NCBI RefSeq assembly: GCF_014647035.1
Contig: NZ_BMOK01000008.1
Coordinates: 92,173-156,172 of the forward strand
Direction: 5' to 3'
Length of the DNA: 64,000 nt
DNA from: Sporolactobacillus putidus
GTDB lineage: Bacteria; Bacillota; Bacilli; Bacillales; Sporolactobacillaceae
The notes below the pieces were generated by a model. It saw nothing but the letters and a program-made list of their open reading frames with translations, had not been told where the DNA came from and searched no databases. A program made the position numbers and the translations under genes. This document shows positions 7,811 through 17,547 of the stretch, in pieces (position 1 is the first letter of the stretch; the number at the start of each line of letters is the position of its first letter).

Positions 7811-9820
7811 TCACACATTTGCTGACTGTCCGACCAACGATCGAAAAGTTTCAGCTATGTGTTCCGCGGTGAAGCCGTATTCCGCGGTTACACGTTCACC
7901 CGGCGCTGATGCTCCAAAACGGTCAATGGTTACCAGCGCGCCTTCAGATCCGACAAACTCGTGCCAGCCCAATGAAGAAGCCATTTCAACGCCGACCCGT
8001 GCAGTGATTTTGGGCGGGAGTACTTCATCTCGGTACACCTGAGGCTGCTGGCGGAAAAGTTCCCATGATGGAAGGCTGACCACTCTCACATGTTTTCCTT
8101 CTCTCTCAAGAAGAGTCTGCGCCTTGACAGCGAGCGCTACTTCCGATCCGGTGGCAACCAGAATACCCTCCAGTTCACCTTTGGCTTCACTCACCACATA
8201 ACCACCTTTGCGGACACCCTCCGACGCATGCTCAACTTCGCCACTCAGTGTTTCAACATTCTGACGAGTCAACACCAATACTGTCGGCTGATACTTACTT
8301 TCAACGGCAATTTTCCAGGCTTCCCGTACTTCATTTCCATCCGCTGGACGGATCACATTCAAATTCGGAATGGCTCGCAGACCTGCGAGTTGTTCAATCG
8401 GTTCATGAGTTGGCCCATCCTCCCCGACAGCAATCGAGTCATGTGTAAAAATAAAGATCGATGGTATACCCATCAATGCTGCAAGTCGAATAGCTGGTTT
8501 TGCATAGTCTGAAAAGGTGAAGAAAGTTGCGCCAAATGGAATGACACCGCCATGAAGGGCCATGCCATTGACAGCCGCCATCATCGCAAATTCCCGCACA
8601 CCGAACCATACGTTATGACCGTTGTAATTACCCGGAAGGAAGTCCCCCTCTGACTTAATGGTTGTTTTTGTTGACGAAGCTAAATCTGCTGATCCGCCGA
8701 AAAGCTGCGGCACGACTTCAGCCAGCACATTGATAACCTCTCCGGAAGTCTGACGAGTGGCCTTATTGGTCCTCGAATCATATACATGAAGAGCCGAATC
8801 ATAATTATCCGGCAGCTTTCCTTCGATAGCAGCCTTCAGACTTGCGGCAAGTTCAGGATATGCGATGACATAGCTGGCAAATAATTTGTTCCAGTCATCT
8901 TCTGCTCTTTTTCCCGCGTCAGCCAGTTTCTCAAAATGCGCCTTTACTTCCTTTGGAACAAAAAAGGGTTCATGATTCCACCCATATGCTTTTTTGGTCG
9001 CCTCTGCTTCCTCTGTGCCTAACGGATTACCATGCACTTTGTTCGTGCCGGCAACATGCGGTGCCCCATATCCAATCGTTGTACGGACCTCGATCAAGGT
9101 CGGGCGGCTTTCATCTTCAGCAGCCTGATCAAGAGTCCGTTGAATCGCATTGACATCGTTTCCGTCGTCCACAAGTAGAGTCTGCCATCCATAAGCTTCA
9201 AAACGTTGACGTACGTTTTCTGTAAAAGACATATCGAGATTCCCGTCCAGAGAAATGCTGTTGGAATCGTAAAGGACAATTAATCTGCCTAGCTTTAGAC
9301 GACCTGCCAGTGAAGCGGCTTCAGCCGAAATTCCTTCCATTAAATCCCCATCACCACATAATGCATATGTCCTGTGGTTTACTACTTTGTAACCGTCACG
9401 GTTATAAACTGCGGCCAAGTGGGTTTCAGCCATCGCCATACCAACAGCCATGCCGATTCCTTGCCCTAAAGGACCTGTTGTCGCTTCAACTCCGGCGGTG
9501 TGACCGTATTCCGGATGTCCTGGAGTCAGGCTGCCCCATTGACGAAATTGTTTCAGCTCATCAATAGACAATCCATAATTAAATAAATGAAGCAAACTGT
9601 ACAGAAGCATCGATCCGTGACCAGCTGAAAGCACAAAACGATCGCGGTTGAACCACTTAGGATGGTAGGGATTATGATGCATTTTCTTTGCCCAGAGCGT
9701 GTAAACCATAGGTGCTGCCCCCATGGGCAGGCCGGGATGACCAGACTTCGCCTTTTCAATTCCATCAATTGATAGTGTACGAATCGTGTCGATGGACAAT
9801 TGATCTAGTGGTGATGCCAT
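7811..9820 (-). CDS. tkt: Transketolase
   Basis: A full-length 669-residue thiamine-diphosphate enzyme that moves two-carbon ketol units between ketose and aldose phosphates. The N-terminal diphosphate-binding domain contains [25 protein letters not shown] and the ThDP motif GDGDLMEG near residue 155. The pyrimidine-binding domain has WFGVREFAM and [19 protein letters not shown], and the C-terminal domain ends normally. The ATG has an AGAGGAG site. It is last in a fructose-family PTS operon behind a transaldolase, so it probably connects the incoming sugar to the pentose phosphate pathway. A second transketolase at 39465-41501 is very similar over its first three quarters. Confidence 0.97.
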   Translation of the reverse strand: MASPLDQLSIDTIRTLSIDGIEKAKSGHPGLPMGAAPMVYTLWAKKMHHNPYHPKWFNRDRFVLSAGHGSMLLYSLLHLFNYGLSIDELKQFRQWGSLTPGHPEYGHTAGVEATTGPLGQGIGMAVGMAMAETHLAAVYNRDGYKVVNHRTYALCGDGDLMEGISAEAASLAGRLKLGRLIVLYDSNSISLDGNLDMSFTENVRQRFEAYGWQTLLVDDGNDVNAIQRTLDQAAEDESRPTLIEVRTTIGYGAPHVAGTNKVHGNPLGTEEAEATKKAYGWNHEPFFVPKEVKAHFEKLADAGKRAEDDWNKLFASYVIAYPELAASLKAAIEGKLPDNYDSALHVYDSRTNKATRQTSGEVINVLAEVVPQLFGGSADLASSTKTTIKSEGDFLPGNYNGHNVWFGVREFAMMAAVNGMALHGGVIPFGATFFTFSDYAKPAIRLAALMGIPSIFIFTHDSIAVGEDGPTHEPIEQLAGLRAIPNLNVIRPADGNEVREAWKIAVESKYQPTVLVLTRQNVETLSGEVEHASEGVRKGGYVVSEAKGELEGILVATGSEVALAVKAQTLLEREGKHVRVVSLPSWELFRQQPQVYRDEVLPPKITARVGVEMASSLGWHEFVGSEGALVTIDRFGASAPGERVTAEYGFTAEHIAETFRSLVGQSANV

Positions 9821-10121
9821 AGGTAAAATCTCCTCTAATAAATATTTGAAAGAGTATAAATCTCTCGTGATTTTTGCACCTTTAAAATCAAGGCTCTGTT
9901 AAACTTGTCTGTTTTTTTGCTCCATGCGCACGCTATTTCCGCAGGAGTCTCGTACCTTCCGCTCAATCGACAATCAAGCAAAATCAACATTGAGCTTTAA
10001 CATAGCCATAATCAAAATCATTCTATTTCCGATCGAAGAACAGGCATCAAGCAGGCAAAATAGAGACTAAAAAACGACAATGTCCTACTTTCCTGCTTGG
10101 TTCACACATTTCGCTTAAAGA
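9821..10121. other. Intergenic gap between transaldolase and transketolase
   Basis: This 301-bp stretch within the operon has no coding potential. Around 9890-9990 there is a run with higher GC (including GCTATTTCCGCAGGAGTCTC) that looks like a dispersed intergenic repeat of Bacillales type, but I cannot confirm copies elsewhere. No clear terminator or promoter was seen. Confidence 0.35.
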
Positions 10122-10832
10122 TTACAGAATAGAATAACCCAATGACTGGATGTCTTTGTTAAATCCTTTGACCGTATCCAGCGATACTTCTTCCAGTGGC
10201 TTGCCCACTTTCTTGAGTTTCTCTATGATAGCCGGTGTACATGTAATGATATCTACGCCAAGCCGGTCCGCCTCATAGACGTTGAATAACTCGCGTGAGC
10301 TGGCCCAGAGTAAATTCGCACCCCTCTTTTGTTTGCATAGTTCAACGGCCTTTTTCATATAAGGAATCGGATCCACTCCAGTGTCTGCAATACGTCCGGC
10401 AAAAACCGAAACGATGTTTTCTACTTCGGGATTCAGTGCAGCGACAGTCTCTTCAACCTGATTTGTCGTCAGAATAGCCGTTACATTCAACGAATAACCC
10501 TTATCTTCCAATTTTTTAATCAAAGGAATAGAGGATTCACCTTTCGTATTAGTAATTGGTATTTTTATAAAAACATTTTTGCCGAAAGTATGGATCTTTT
10601 CAGCTTCCTTTTCCATTGTTTCAAAATTATCGGCGAAGACCTCGAATGAAAGAGGCAGATCCGGAATTTTTTCGACCACTTCTTGGGCAAAAGCCACATA
10701 ATCCCTAACCCCCGCCCGCTTCATTAAACTCGGGTTCGTTGTGAATCCAGAAACAAATCCCGTATTATAGGCATCTAGCATATCACTTAACACGGCACCA
10801 TCCGCATATATTTTTACATTTAAATTATTCAT
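10122..10832 (-). CDS. tal: Transaldolase (small TalC/Fsa-like class)
   Basis: A 236-residue class I aldolase of the transaldolase family. The Schiff-base lysine is in VFIKIPITN, the substrate loop in FTTNPSLMK, and the C-terminal VFAGRIADTG and LLWASSRE strands are intact. It transfers a dihydroxyacetone unit in the non-oxidative pentose phosphate pathway; small members can instead act as fructose-6-phosphate aldolases. The ATG follows GAAGGGATG and lies one base after the RpiB stop codon, so the two are translationally coupled. A close paralogue sits at 41640-42386 with the same neighbour, transketolase. Confidence 0.92.
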   Translation of the reverse strand: MNNLNVKIYADGAVLSDMLDAYNTGFVSGFTTNPSLMKRAGVRDYVAFAQEVVEKIPDLPLSFEVFADNFETMEKEAEKIHTFGKNVFIKIPITNTKGESSIPLIKKLEDKGYSLNVTAILTTNQVEETVAALNPEVENIVSVFAGRIADTGVDPIPYMKKAVELCKQKRGANLLWASSRELFNVYEADRLGVDIITCTPAIIEKLKKVGKPLEEVSLDTVKGFNKDIQSLGYSIL

Positions 10833-10833
10833 T

Positions 10834-11283
10834 TTAACATCCCTTCTTTATTTCGATTTTTCGTATCATATCTATACGCTGGGCATGCCGCCCGCCAAGA
10901 AATTCTGTTTTTAACCAAGTGTCCACAATCATTTTAGCTGCTTCAACACCAACAACTCGTGATCCAATGGCTAAAACATTCGCATCGTTATGTTGTCTTG
11001 ACATCTTTGCTGAATAGGGCTCACTACAGATTACAGCCCGGCATCCAGGAACTTTATTCGCAGCAATGCCGATTCCTATACCTGTTCCACATATGGCAAT
11101 CCCCAGATCAGTCTGGTGATTCACCACAGATCGGGCAACTTTTTCTCCATAAACTGGATAATCCACCGATTCATCAGAATAGGTACCCAAATCAATAATT
11201 TGAAATCCATTTTCTTGTAAATAATCAATTAATATTTCTTTTAACTTGAATCCCGCATGATCAGAACCAATAACTATTTTCAT
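10834..11283 (-). CDS. rpiB: RpiB/LacAB-type sugar-phosphate isomerase
   Basis: A 149-residue aldose-ketose isomerase of the RpiB/LacA/LacB family. It shows GSDHAGFKLK at the N-terminus, the catalytic cysteine in AICGTGIGIGIAANK, SRQHNDANVLAIG and the C-terminal phosphate-binding FLGGRHAQRI. The ATG at 11283 is chosen because it has a GGTG site; a GTG three codons upstream does not. The usual job is ribose-5-phosphate to ribulose-5-phosphate, but in sugar operons family members also act on allose-, galactose- or erythrulose-phosphates. The PTS, transaldolase and transketolase context fits either. Confidence 0.88.
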   Translation of the reverse strand: MKIVIGSDHAGFKLKEILIDYLQENGFQIIDLGTYSDESVDYPVYGEKVARSVVNHQTDLGIAICGTGIGIGIAANKVPGCRAVICSEPYSAKMSRQHNDANVLAIGSRVVGVEAAKMIVDTWLKTEFLGGRHAQRIDMIRKIEIKKGC

Positions 11284-11357
11284 AAAATTCACCAGCTAAT
11301 CATAACTACAGGAATTCACGCTTAATCGGTTGCATGAATTCCTATAGATGATAATTT

Positions 11358-12644
11358 TTATTCCTTATAGTTTTTAATCCTTGTCGTTACACCGGTTAAA
11401 TTATATGCTTCAACAAATTGGTCGATTGATCGTTTAATTCGATCCACTATGAAGCGATCACCGTCAATATGAGCAAACGATAAATTATCGAGCATTTTAT
11501 TGATTTCCTGTTTCACCTCTTCATCGTTAAAAGTGTAATGGCCAGCATTGTCGAGAATCTTTGCAGACAGCTCTGGATCAGCTTTCACTGCTTCCACGGA
11601 TATGTTTCTTTGATCTCCCTCCATCCATTTGCGCCAACGCTGGCAGTTAATAGCGTGCTCTTGAAGAACTGCTTTAGTTTTTGAAACTGAGCCTTTAATT
11701 ACTCCTTGTTTCTCAAGTTCATTTTCTACCTCGGCGAGCAGAAGATAAGCGCGGGTTTCTTCAGTACCAAATTGCGGAGCAACATTTGTAGCAGCTATGC
11801 TGGCAGGAATGTGCTGTAATAATTGATAGTCATTCATGTAATCCCCATTGTGCTCTTTCAGGCCAATATCGTATTTAGATGCCAGCTGTGCCAGAGATCT
11901 TGCATTTTTAAAATCAAATTTTCCGACTTGCTCAGTATAACGGGTTAATGTCCCTGTTTGACCAACCATAAACGTGGGCATTGGTAAATTACGCTTTTTG
12001 ATCTCATCTTCGAGTCTATCAAGAAATTTCACATAAGTTTCCGGAGTAGTTAAGCCCCCATTCGTTTCCTCAGTGCCCACTTCGTATCCTACAGGCCCCA
12101 GCCCTAATTCTTTTCGTTTATCTTCACAATACTGATACAAATCAACAGTAAGCTTTAAGGCCCGATCCAATGGAATGACTTTCCCTATTACAAATGGATC
12201 TTTTGTAGGATCAAGCATCAGTAAATCAAATCCCGCTTTCAGATCTTCGAGAAAAGATTGTTTCCCTAGATCCATGGCTTCTTTTTCTTGAAGATGATCG
12301 TTACGCTCCTTATCTCTCTGCCACGGGCCGCCATGATCTCGGCAAACATAATAAAGCCCGTCAAAATTCGTTTCCTCGGCTGTATCGCGAATGGCTTTCA
12401 TAAATGTTTTTTGATTCCATCCATTGACATACCCGCCACCTAATTCATCTGCATCAACTTGGTTACGGCTCGCAATAAAAAGAAGTGGAAAATCTTTGTC
12501 TCTGGCCAGTTCAAAGCTTGCTCTCAATACCCGTGATGACATCGGACCTATTCCTAGAAGGGTAGCACCCTGCCCTTCTTCTGAAAGTTTTATTAGATTA
12601 TGAACCATTGTTTTAATGGGCATTTTAGTCATTATTTGTGTCAT
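11358..12644 (-). CDS. GatZ/KbaZ-family protein (tagatose-bisphosphate aldolase subunit or sugar-phosphate epimerase)
   Basis: A 428-residue protein of the GatZ/KbaZ/AgaZ family (TIM barrel). Characteristic stretches are YVCRDHGGPWQRD, LLMLDPTKDPF, GYEVGTEETNGG, FMVGQTGTLT and GLKEHNGDYMN. In enteric bacteria these proteins accompany the catalytic GatY/KbaY aldolase. No GatY homologue is in this operon, so the protein probably works alone. Some family members have been reported to epimerise tagatose-6-phosphate to fructose-6-phosphate, which would fit here but is inference. The ATG follows AAAGGATG, and the gene lies directly after the PTS EIIB gene. Confidence 0.85.
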   Translation of the reverse strand: MTQIMTKMPIKTMVHNLIKLSEEGQGATLLGIGPMSSRVLRASFELARDKDFPLLFIASRNQVDADELGGGYVNGWNQKTFMKAIRDTAEETNFDGLYYVCRDHGGPWQRDKERNDHLQEKEAMDLGKQSFLEDLKAGFDLLMLDPTKDPFVIGKVIPLDRALKLTVDLYQYCEDKRKELGLGPVGYEVGTEETNGGLTTPETYVKFLDRLEDEIKKRNLPMPTFMVGQTGTLTRYTEQVGKFDFKNARSLAQLASKYDIGLKEHNGDYMNDYQLLQHIPASIAATNVAPQFGTEETRAYLLLAEVENELEKQGVIKGSVSKTKAVLQEHAINCQRWRKWMEGDQRNISVEAVKADPELSAKILDNAGHYTFNDEEVKQEINKMLDNLSFAHIDGDRFIVDRIKRSIDQFVEAYNLTGVTTRIKNYKE

Positions 12645-12661
12645 TATTACATCATCCTTTA

Positions 12662-12979
12662 TTATTTTTGATTTTCTTGGATTTCCTCAAGCTTTTTAAC
12701 AATTCCATTTGCTTTTTGGATAGCTACTCCCGACATAATTTTCACAATCTTTTTCCCTTTAAAACGCTCTTCTCCCTTGATTGCTATGTCTTTTGTCAGG
12801 ATCACAAAATCAGCTTTTTCCACATCTTCCGAGGTCACCTCATTTTCAATCCCGCTTGCGCCTTGAGTTTCAATTTTCACTTGATGATTTCTAGCCTCAA
12901 ATGCTTTGGTCAATGCTTCCGCAGCCAGATAAGTATGAGCAACTCCAGTCGGACACGCTGAAACACCTACGACATACAT
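12662..12979 (-). CDS. PTS fructose-family EIIB component
   Basis: A 105-residue stand-alone EIIB domain. The phosphorylated cysteine is in VSACPTGVAHT at the N-terminus, the hallmark of the fructose/mannitol EIIB type. It passes phosphate from EIIA to the sugar bound by EIIC. It starts after an AAGGGGG site and lies between the EIIC gene and the GatZ-like gene in one operon. Confidence 0.92.
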   Translation of the reverse strand: MYVVGVSACPTGVAHTYLAAEALTKAFEARNHQVKIETQGASGIENEVTSEDVEKADFVILTKDIAIKGEERFKGKKIVKIMSGVAIQKANGIVKKLEEIQENQK

Positions 12980-13018
12980 ATTAGTAACCCCCTTTTTATG
13001 GTAGGAAATGTTGTACTA

Positions 13019-14074
13019 TTAGAAATTAAATTCCAAATCATCTTCCTTAATTGCCTTTTCTTCCTTCTTCTCTTTCTGATTTACAGGACGCTTAACTAAA
13101 AGGATACAAAGAGTTGTTACAACCGTACCTACAATAGCTGCGAACAAATAACCAAGCCAATTTCCGGTTACAGGTAATACAATTAATCCTCCCCATGGAG
13201 CATGATTGGTTGCATTCAACAGTATTGAGGTCACTCCGGCGGAAGCACTCCCAATCATAATGGAGGGTATGACTCTTAATGGATCGGCCGCAGCAAATGG
13301 TATGGCTCCCTCTGTAATTCCAATACATCCCATGATCAGTGCAGCTTTACCCGCCTCAATTTCTTCCTGAGTGAATTTCTTCTTTGCGATAAACGTTGCG
13401 ATGGCTAAACCAAGTGGCGGTGTGCAATCAGCTACAGCAACAACCGCCATGAGCTGAGGATAAGTCGTCATTACTGCAACAGCGAAGAAGAAAGCAGTTT
13501 TATTAAATGGACCGCCCATATCAAAAGCAATCATACTTCCCAGAATGATCGCCAAAAGAACTTTTGACCCACCTTGCATTCCCAGCAGCCAATGGTTAAG
13601 AACAGCCATGAAAGATGCAATCGGGTTTGCAAGAAGAAGTAATATGATCAATCCTGAAATTAAGGAACCTAGTAAAGGAATAATAAAGATAGGCATGACC
13701 TGCCCAACATGCTTGGGCCCCTTAATCTTTTTTAGATAATAAACAACAATTCCGGCAACAATCCCGGCAATCATGCCTCCCAGGAAACCGCCCTTCGTTT
13801 GATAAGCAAGAAAAGCGGAAATCATTCCCGGACCAATACCTGGCTTTCCAACCATCGAGTAAGCAATAAATCCGCCGAGTATTGGGACATAGAGGGACAT
13901 ACCTGCAATACCGATAGTTGCAATGTTTCCTAAAATGCCGTTTGCAGGAACAGCTGTTTTCCCGGATAACATGACTGAGAGCGCCAGCAAAACACCACCT
14001 GCAACAACAAATGGGATCATGTAAGATACACCTGTCATCAAATGGGTTTTCATGTTTTTCAGCATTGAAATCAT
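13019..14074 (-). CDS. PTS fructose-family EIIC component
   Basis: A 351-residue integral membrane sugar channel. Typical EIIC-Fru stretches are KTHLMTGVSYMIPFVVAGG at the N-terminus, GGFLGGMIAGIVAG, FDMGGPFNKTAFFF and the conserved GITEGAIPFA near the C-terminal third. The acidic, lysine-rich tail is short. It starts after an AGGAGG site, 20 bases behind the EIIA gene. With separate EIIA and EIIB proteins it forms a complete transporter; the sugar is not known. Confidence 0.93.
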   Translation of the reverse strand: MISMLKNMKTHLMTGVSYMIPFVVAGGVLLALSVMLSGKTAVPANGILGNIATIGIAGMSLYVPILGGFIAYSMVGKPGIGPGMISAFLAYQTKGGFLGGMIAGIVAGIVVYYLKKIKGPKHVGQVMPIFIIPLLGSLISGLIILLLLANPIASFMAVLNHWLLGMQGGSKVLLAIILGSMIAFDMGGPFNKTAFFFAVAVMTTYPQLMAVVAVADCTPPLGLAIATFIAKKKFTQEEIEAGKAALIMGCIGITEGAIPFAAADPLRVIPSIMIGSASAGVTSILLNATNHAPWGGLIVLPVTGNWLGYLFAAIVGTVVTTLCILLVKRPVNQKEKKEEKAIKEDDLEFNF

Positions 14075-14093
14075 TTTATTTTCCTCCTATTTT

Positions 14094-14552
14094 TTAGGGT
14101 ATTTTTATTCCCTTCTCTATCAATGAGAGGAGATTGTAAATATCGGAAGAAGACTTGCTTTTGCTGATCTTATCTCTAAACTCAGAATCAAGAAGATGTC
14201 TGCTCAGATCAGCCAATATTTTTAGGTGTAACGTTGATTTTTGGCTCTTAGGCACACCAATCATAAATACCATTGAAACCGGGGTTTTTTCAGGACCCCA
14301 TAAAATTTCTTGTAAGGGTTTACAAAACCCTAAAAAAGAAGACTTAACTGCATCCGTTTCTCCATGTGGAATGGCGACTCCATAACCAAAGGCTGTAGAA
14401 AATTCCTTTTCTCGTCTTAACACTGCGGCGACAAACTCATTGACATCCTCGAGGCACCCCGTTTTAAAAGCTTGTTGTGCCAATACAGTAATTAAATCTA
14501 GTTCATTATTAGCGTGAACATCTGTCAGAATCATATTTTTTTCTATTAGCAT
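14094..14552 (-). CDS. PTS fructose-family EIIA component
   Basis: A 152-residue PTS_EIIA_2 domain protein. The phosphoryl-accepting histidine is in VAIPHGET at about residue 64, after the usual EFSTAFGYG. It takes phosphate from HPr and gives it to EIIB. It is the first gene of the operon, with a GAGAGGCGG ribosome binding site and a promoter about 130 bases upstream. Confidence 0.92.
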   Translation of the reverse strand: MLIEKNMILTDVHANNELDLITVLAQQAFKTGCLEDVNEFVAAVLRREKEFSTAFGYGVAIPHGETDAVKSSFLGFCKPLQEILWGPEKTPVSMVFMIGVPKSQKSTLHLKILADLSRHLLDSEFRDKISKSKSSSDIYNLLSLIEKGIKIP

Positions 14553-14684
14553 TTGGACCGCCTCTCATTACAATTTAAATCTTGACTTATTGCCAATAAC
14601 CCTTAACTGTTCACTATTCTGCATCTGAACATAACTTTTCTTAACTTCCTCCTCCCCGGCGCCTAAGTTCTTTTTACAATTCAA

Positions 14685-14713
14685 AGTATAAAAAGTGTAT
14701 ACGCTTACGTAAA
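14685..14713 (-). promoter_or_regulatory. Putative promoter of the fructose-family PTS operon with overlapping cre-like site
   Basis: On the minus strand TTTACG (14708-14713) and TATACT (14685-14690) are exactly 17 bases apart, upstream of the EIIA gene. A cre-like element, CGTAAGCGTATACA on the minus strand (14696-14709), fills the spacer and touches the -35 box; it matches the CcpA consensus at all but two fixed positions. This predicts carbon catabolite repression by steric block. Confidence 0.5.
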
Positions 14714-15182
14714 TATCAAGTTTATTCATGATGTCAACTGAAATCTTAGAACACACTTAAGAGATCTTTAATAATGTTTTTATCTGCTTTCGTAAAATAG
14801 GAGTAAGCCTTTATTAAGACTATCTATAATATTGGAGTATGGAGTATTTCAATTCTATGAGGATAAAGGGCTGAAGGGGAGAAAAGTAATTTAGACAAGA
14901 GGAGACCGCTCTCAAAGTTATTTACTTTATCGATATGGGCAGAAAAAACTTCGATCATAATTTGTCAAATGCAAGTGAAACTAAGGTTTAACTTATGGTT
15001 TTGCTGTATAATATCCTGAAAATATTGGAGAATCGAATAAGCTCCTGAAATCCGTGATAAGACACACATTCATTCCACTCAACTTGACAATAAATTCGTA
15101 ATTGAAATCTGACCATCTGCTTTCTCTATTCACCAACATTTCAGGATGATTATCAACCTAGTTTGCAGAAATTATCAAACGA
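14714..15182. other. Intergenic region between PRD regulator and PTS operon
   Basis: This 469-bp AT-rich region lies upstream of the PTS promoter and downstream of the regulator gene. It probably contains the activator-binding site of the regulator next to it, but I cannot identify a specific inverted repeat. No coding segment was supported. Confidence 0.4.
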
Positions 15183-17171
15183 TTAATTTTTTCCAAGGAT
15201 GTTCATGACTTCTGTTTTTGAACTTGCCTTCATCAGTTCATCCAATACCGGTTTTGAATCAAAAAGCTTGTATAAGTCAGCCATTATAGCTTTCGTTTCT
15301 TTTTTTTCATCAATTCTCATAGCAATGAGAATGACTAGTGATACTTTGTTTTTTCCCCAATAAATTGGAGTAGACAGTGTGGCAACGGCAACCACCGACT
15401 GATTAACATATTTACCCTGACCGTGCGGTATCGCAACATTATTTCCCAAATCAGTAGTTGCGACCTTCTCACGATCCTTAACTGAATCAGCAAACTGCGA
15501 GGATACATACCCGTTTTTTTTCATTTTTAACGAGATAAAATCAATGATGTCATCTTTATTTTCCAGGCTTAAATTTGCAAAAATCAATTCTTCCTTCACT
15601 ACAGTAGATAAGTGATGAAAATGAGTGAACTCCTTTTTGTTCTTGAAAATATATTCCAGATAAAAATTATTAATAATTTTTGCATCTGTCATTCCCATCA
15701 TCGGCGAGACAACAACCACCGGTTTCGGTATATTCTTTTTCAACGGAACAGTGGAAATGATAAAATCAATATTTTTTAAATCTGCATTATTAATATTTCT
15801 TAAGGAACAAACTCCAACTATTTCCAGACTCGGCATCAGTCTTTTGATCCGGTTAGCAACGAGCTCTGAAGTTCCAATGCCTCCGGGGCAGACAACCATA
15901 ATTTTGGTAGATGTACTATTTCTTTCAAGAGCTGCCTGAAAATGAACCATAAGAAATCCAATTTCGTTTTCATTTATCTTCAGATGTGTCTCATTCTCTA
16001 TAAAAGTCCCTAAAAAGCTAGTAAGGCCAAACATTGGAGAATATTGTTCTTTAATTTGTTCTAAGAGTGGATTTTTTATAACGATGCCATATTTCATTCT
16101 GTTAAGCATAGGTTCCAAATGAACTAACAAACCTTTGTAAAGAATAGGATCGTGATCCAGGTTAATTTTCAGAGTGTCGCTGGCCAGCCAGCAAAGCTTA
16201 AGAGCCAGCCGCTGAACGTCAGAATTATACTCCCTGACATTACCGCTGCCAATATCTTCATCAATTCCTGTCCCCATAATGCAACGATTTAAATATTGTA
16301 CCTCCCCCTCACTTATATTTTGATTTGTTTTATTACCATATTTTTCAAGTGCTTCCTTTGCAACAACGTAAGTTTTTAAAATATGCAGATTGCGAATTAA
16401 ATGATCTTCATCAAAAATTAGTTTTAATAAATGCCCCATTGCTTGGCGTTCCAGCATCACAGCAATCCAAATCATCATATTGATATAATAGCTGTCATTA
16501 AAGCGACAATTTAACTCCTTTTCAATAAAGCTAATCATTTTTTCAGCCTGGTTAACTCTATCCTTGGATAAAAAATAAGTAATTGTATTAAGAATCTGCT
16601 CATATTTTTCCTTATCAACGTTTTTGTTTAGTTCCGCTGAATCAGTTAAGCGATCAATTTTTTCCTGAATTAATGCCGCCATTGCTTTTCGTATGGACAA
16701 TTCGTTCCCTTTAATTGATGTACCATGTTTATCCTTAATCAGATTAATTTGAAACTGGGAGAGCCATCTCTCAACTTCTTGCATGTCGTTTGTAATCGAA
16801 CTTATACTGACAAAAAAATGATCTGACAGTTTTCTGAAATTGGTTGCGCTTTCATTTTTTATCAGCCAAGAAATGATCGTCTCTCTTCTTTCGATTGTCG
16901 AATTGTTGCTTGCACAATTTTCGCTGGAAATAGAGGACATAAGCATTAGTTTTTCCTTCTGACCACCATCTAATCGAATACCAACCCCTCTTTTTTTTAT
17001 AATTTCAATATTATATTTACTTTTCAAATAGTCATCTATTATCTGTATTTCAGAATGGACAGTCCTTCCTGAAATACCCATCTGATTTGCATAATAATCA
17101 GTAGTTTTATAATCCTCCTCACTGTTCAGCAGTTTCAGTAAATGAGCTTGTCTTGAAGTCAAAATAACCAT
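15183..17171 (-). CDS. PRD-containing transcriptional activator with EIIB and EIIA domains (MtlR/ManR type)
   Basis: A 662-residue regulator with the full modular layout. It has an HTH_11 domain (about 1-65), a second Mga-like helix-turn-helix (about 90-150), two PRD domains (about 180-400), an EIIB-Gat-like domain with its cysteine in MVVCPGGIGTSE, and a C-terminal EIIA domain with its histidine in NVAIPHGQG. Such proteins activate PTS operons when sugar flux dephosphorylates the EII-like domains and HPr phosphorylates a PRD. It is read in the same direction as the fructose-family PTS operon it precedes and is its probable activator. Compare the regulator at 47298-48788, which lacks the fused EIIA. 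Confidence 0.92.
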   Translation of the reverse strand: MVILTSRQAHLLKLLNSEEDYKTTDYYANQMGISGRTVHSEIQIIDDYLKSKYNIEIIKKRGVGIRLDGGQKEKLMLMSSISSENCASNNSTIERRETIISWLIKNESATNFRKLSDHFFVSISSITNDMQEVERWLSQFQINLIKDKHGTSIKGNELSIRKAMAALIQEKIDRLTDSAELNKNVDKEKYEQILNTITYFLSKDRVNQAEKMISFIEKELNCRFNDSYYINMMIWIAVMLERQAMGHLLKLIFDEDHLIRNLHILKTYVVAKEALEKYGNKTNQNISEGEVQYLNRCIMGTGIDEDIGSGNVREYNSDVQRLALKLCWLASDTLKINLDHDPILYKGLLVHLEPMLNRMKYGIVIKNPLLEQIKEQYSPMFGLTSFLGTFIENETHLKINENEIGFLMVHFQAALERNSTSTKIMVVCPGGIGTSELVANRIKRLMPSLEIVGVCSLRNINNADLKNIDFIISTVPLKKNIPKPVVVVSPMMGMTDAKIINNFYLEYIFKNKKEFTHFHHLSTVVKEELIFANLSLENKDDIIDFISLKMKKNGYVSSQFADSVKDREKVATTDLGNNVAIPHGQGKYVNQSVVAVATLSTPIYWGKNKVSLVILIAMRIDEKKETKAIMADLYKLFDSKPVLDELMKASSKTEVMNILGKN

Positions 17172-17547
17172 TTTTATATCACTTCTTTCTTAGGTCACTC
17201 CTCATCAAATTTATCATAACGCTCAGCAGGATCTTGATATATACCAAAATTCTTCCACTGTACAATGGAAAAATTAATACAAATTTATTATATTAATTTA
17301 TGCAAAAACTGAGCTGTGATTAAATACCCGCTCAGTATTGGCACAGTTAGAATGAATGTGTCATGGAATGGCAAATTGAGCTTCTCTTTTTTCTTTTAGT
17401 GTCTGCGTCCACGTTTATTGCTATTTTTAGCACGTATTTTTCTTAAATAAATGAATATCATATTAATGATAACATAATAACGATAATTAACGATATGTAC
17501 ATTTGATTAATATTAATATAAAATGGAGGAAGAAGGAGATGAAAATC
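17172..17547. other. Divergent intergenic region
   Basis: This 376-bp AT-rich region lies between the PRD regulator and the plus-strand HTH gene. It ends with GGAGGAAGAAGGAG, the ribosome binding site of the latter. No terminator, riboswitch or clear operator could be recognised. Confidence 0.4.

Noticed and set aside
14568..14756. 62-residue ORF upstream of the EIIA gene
   Set aside because: It covers the predicted promoter and cre-like site and has no ribosome binding site.
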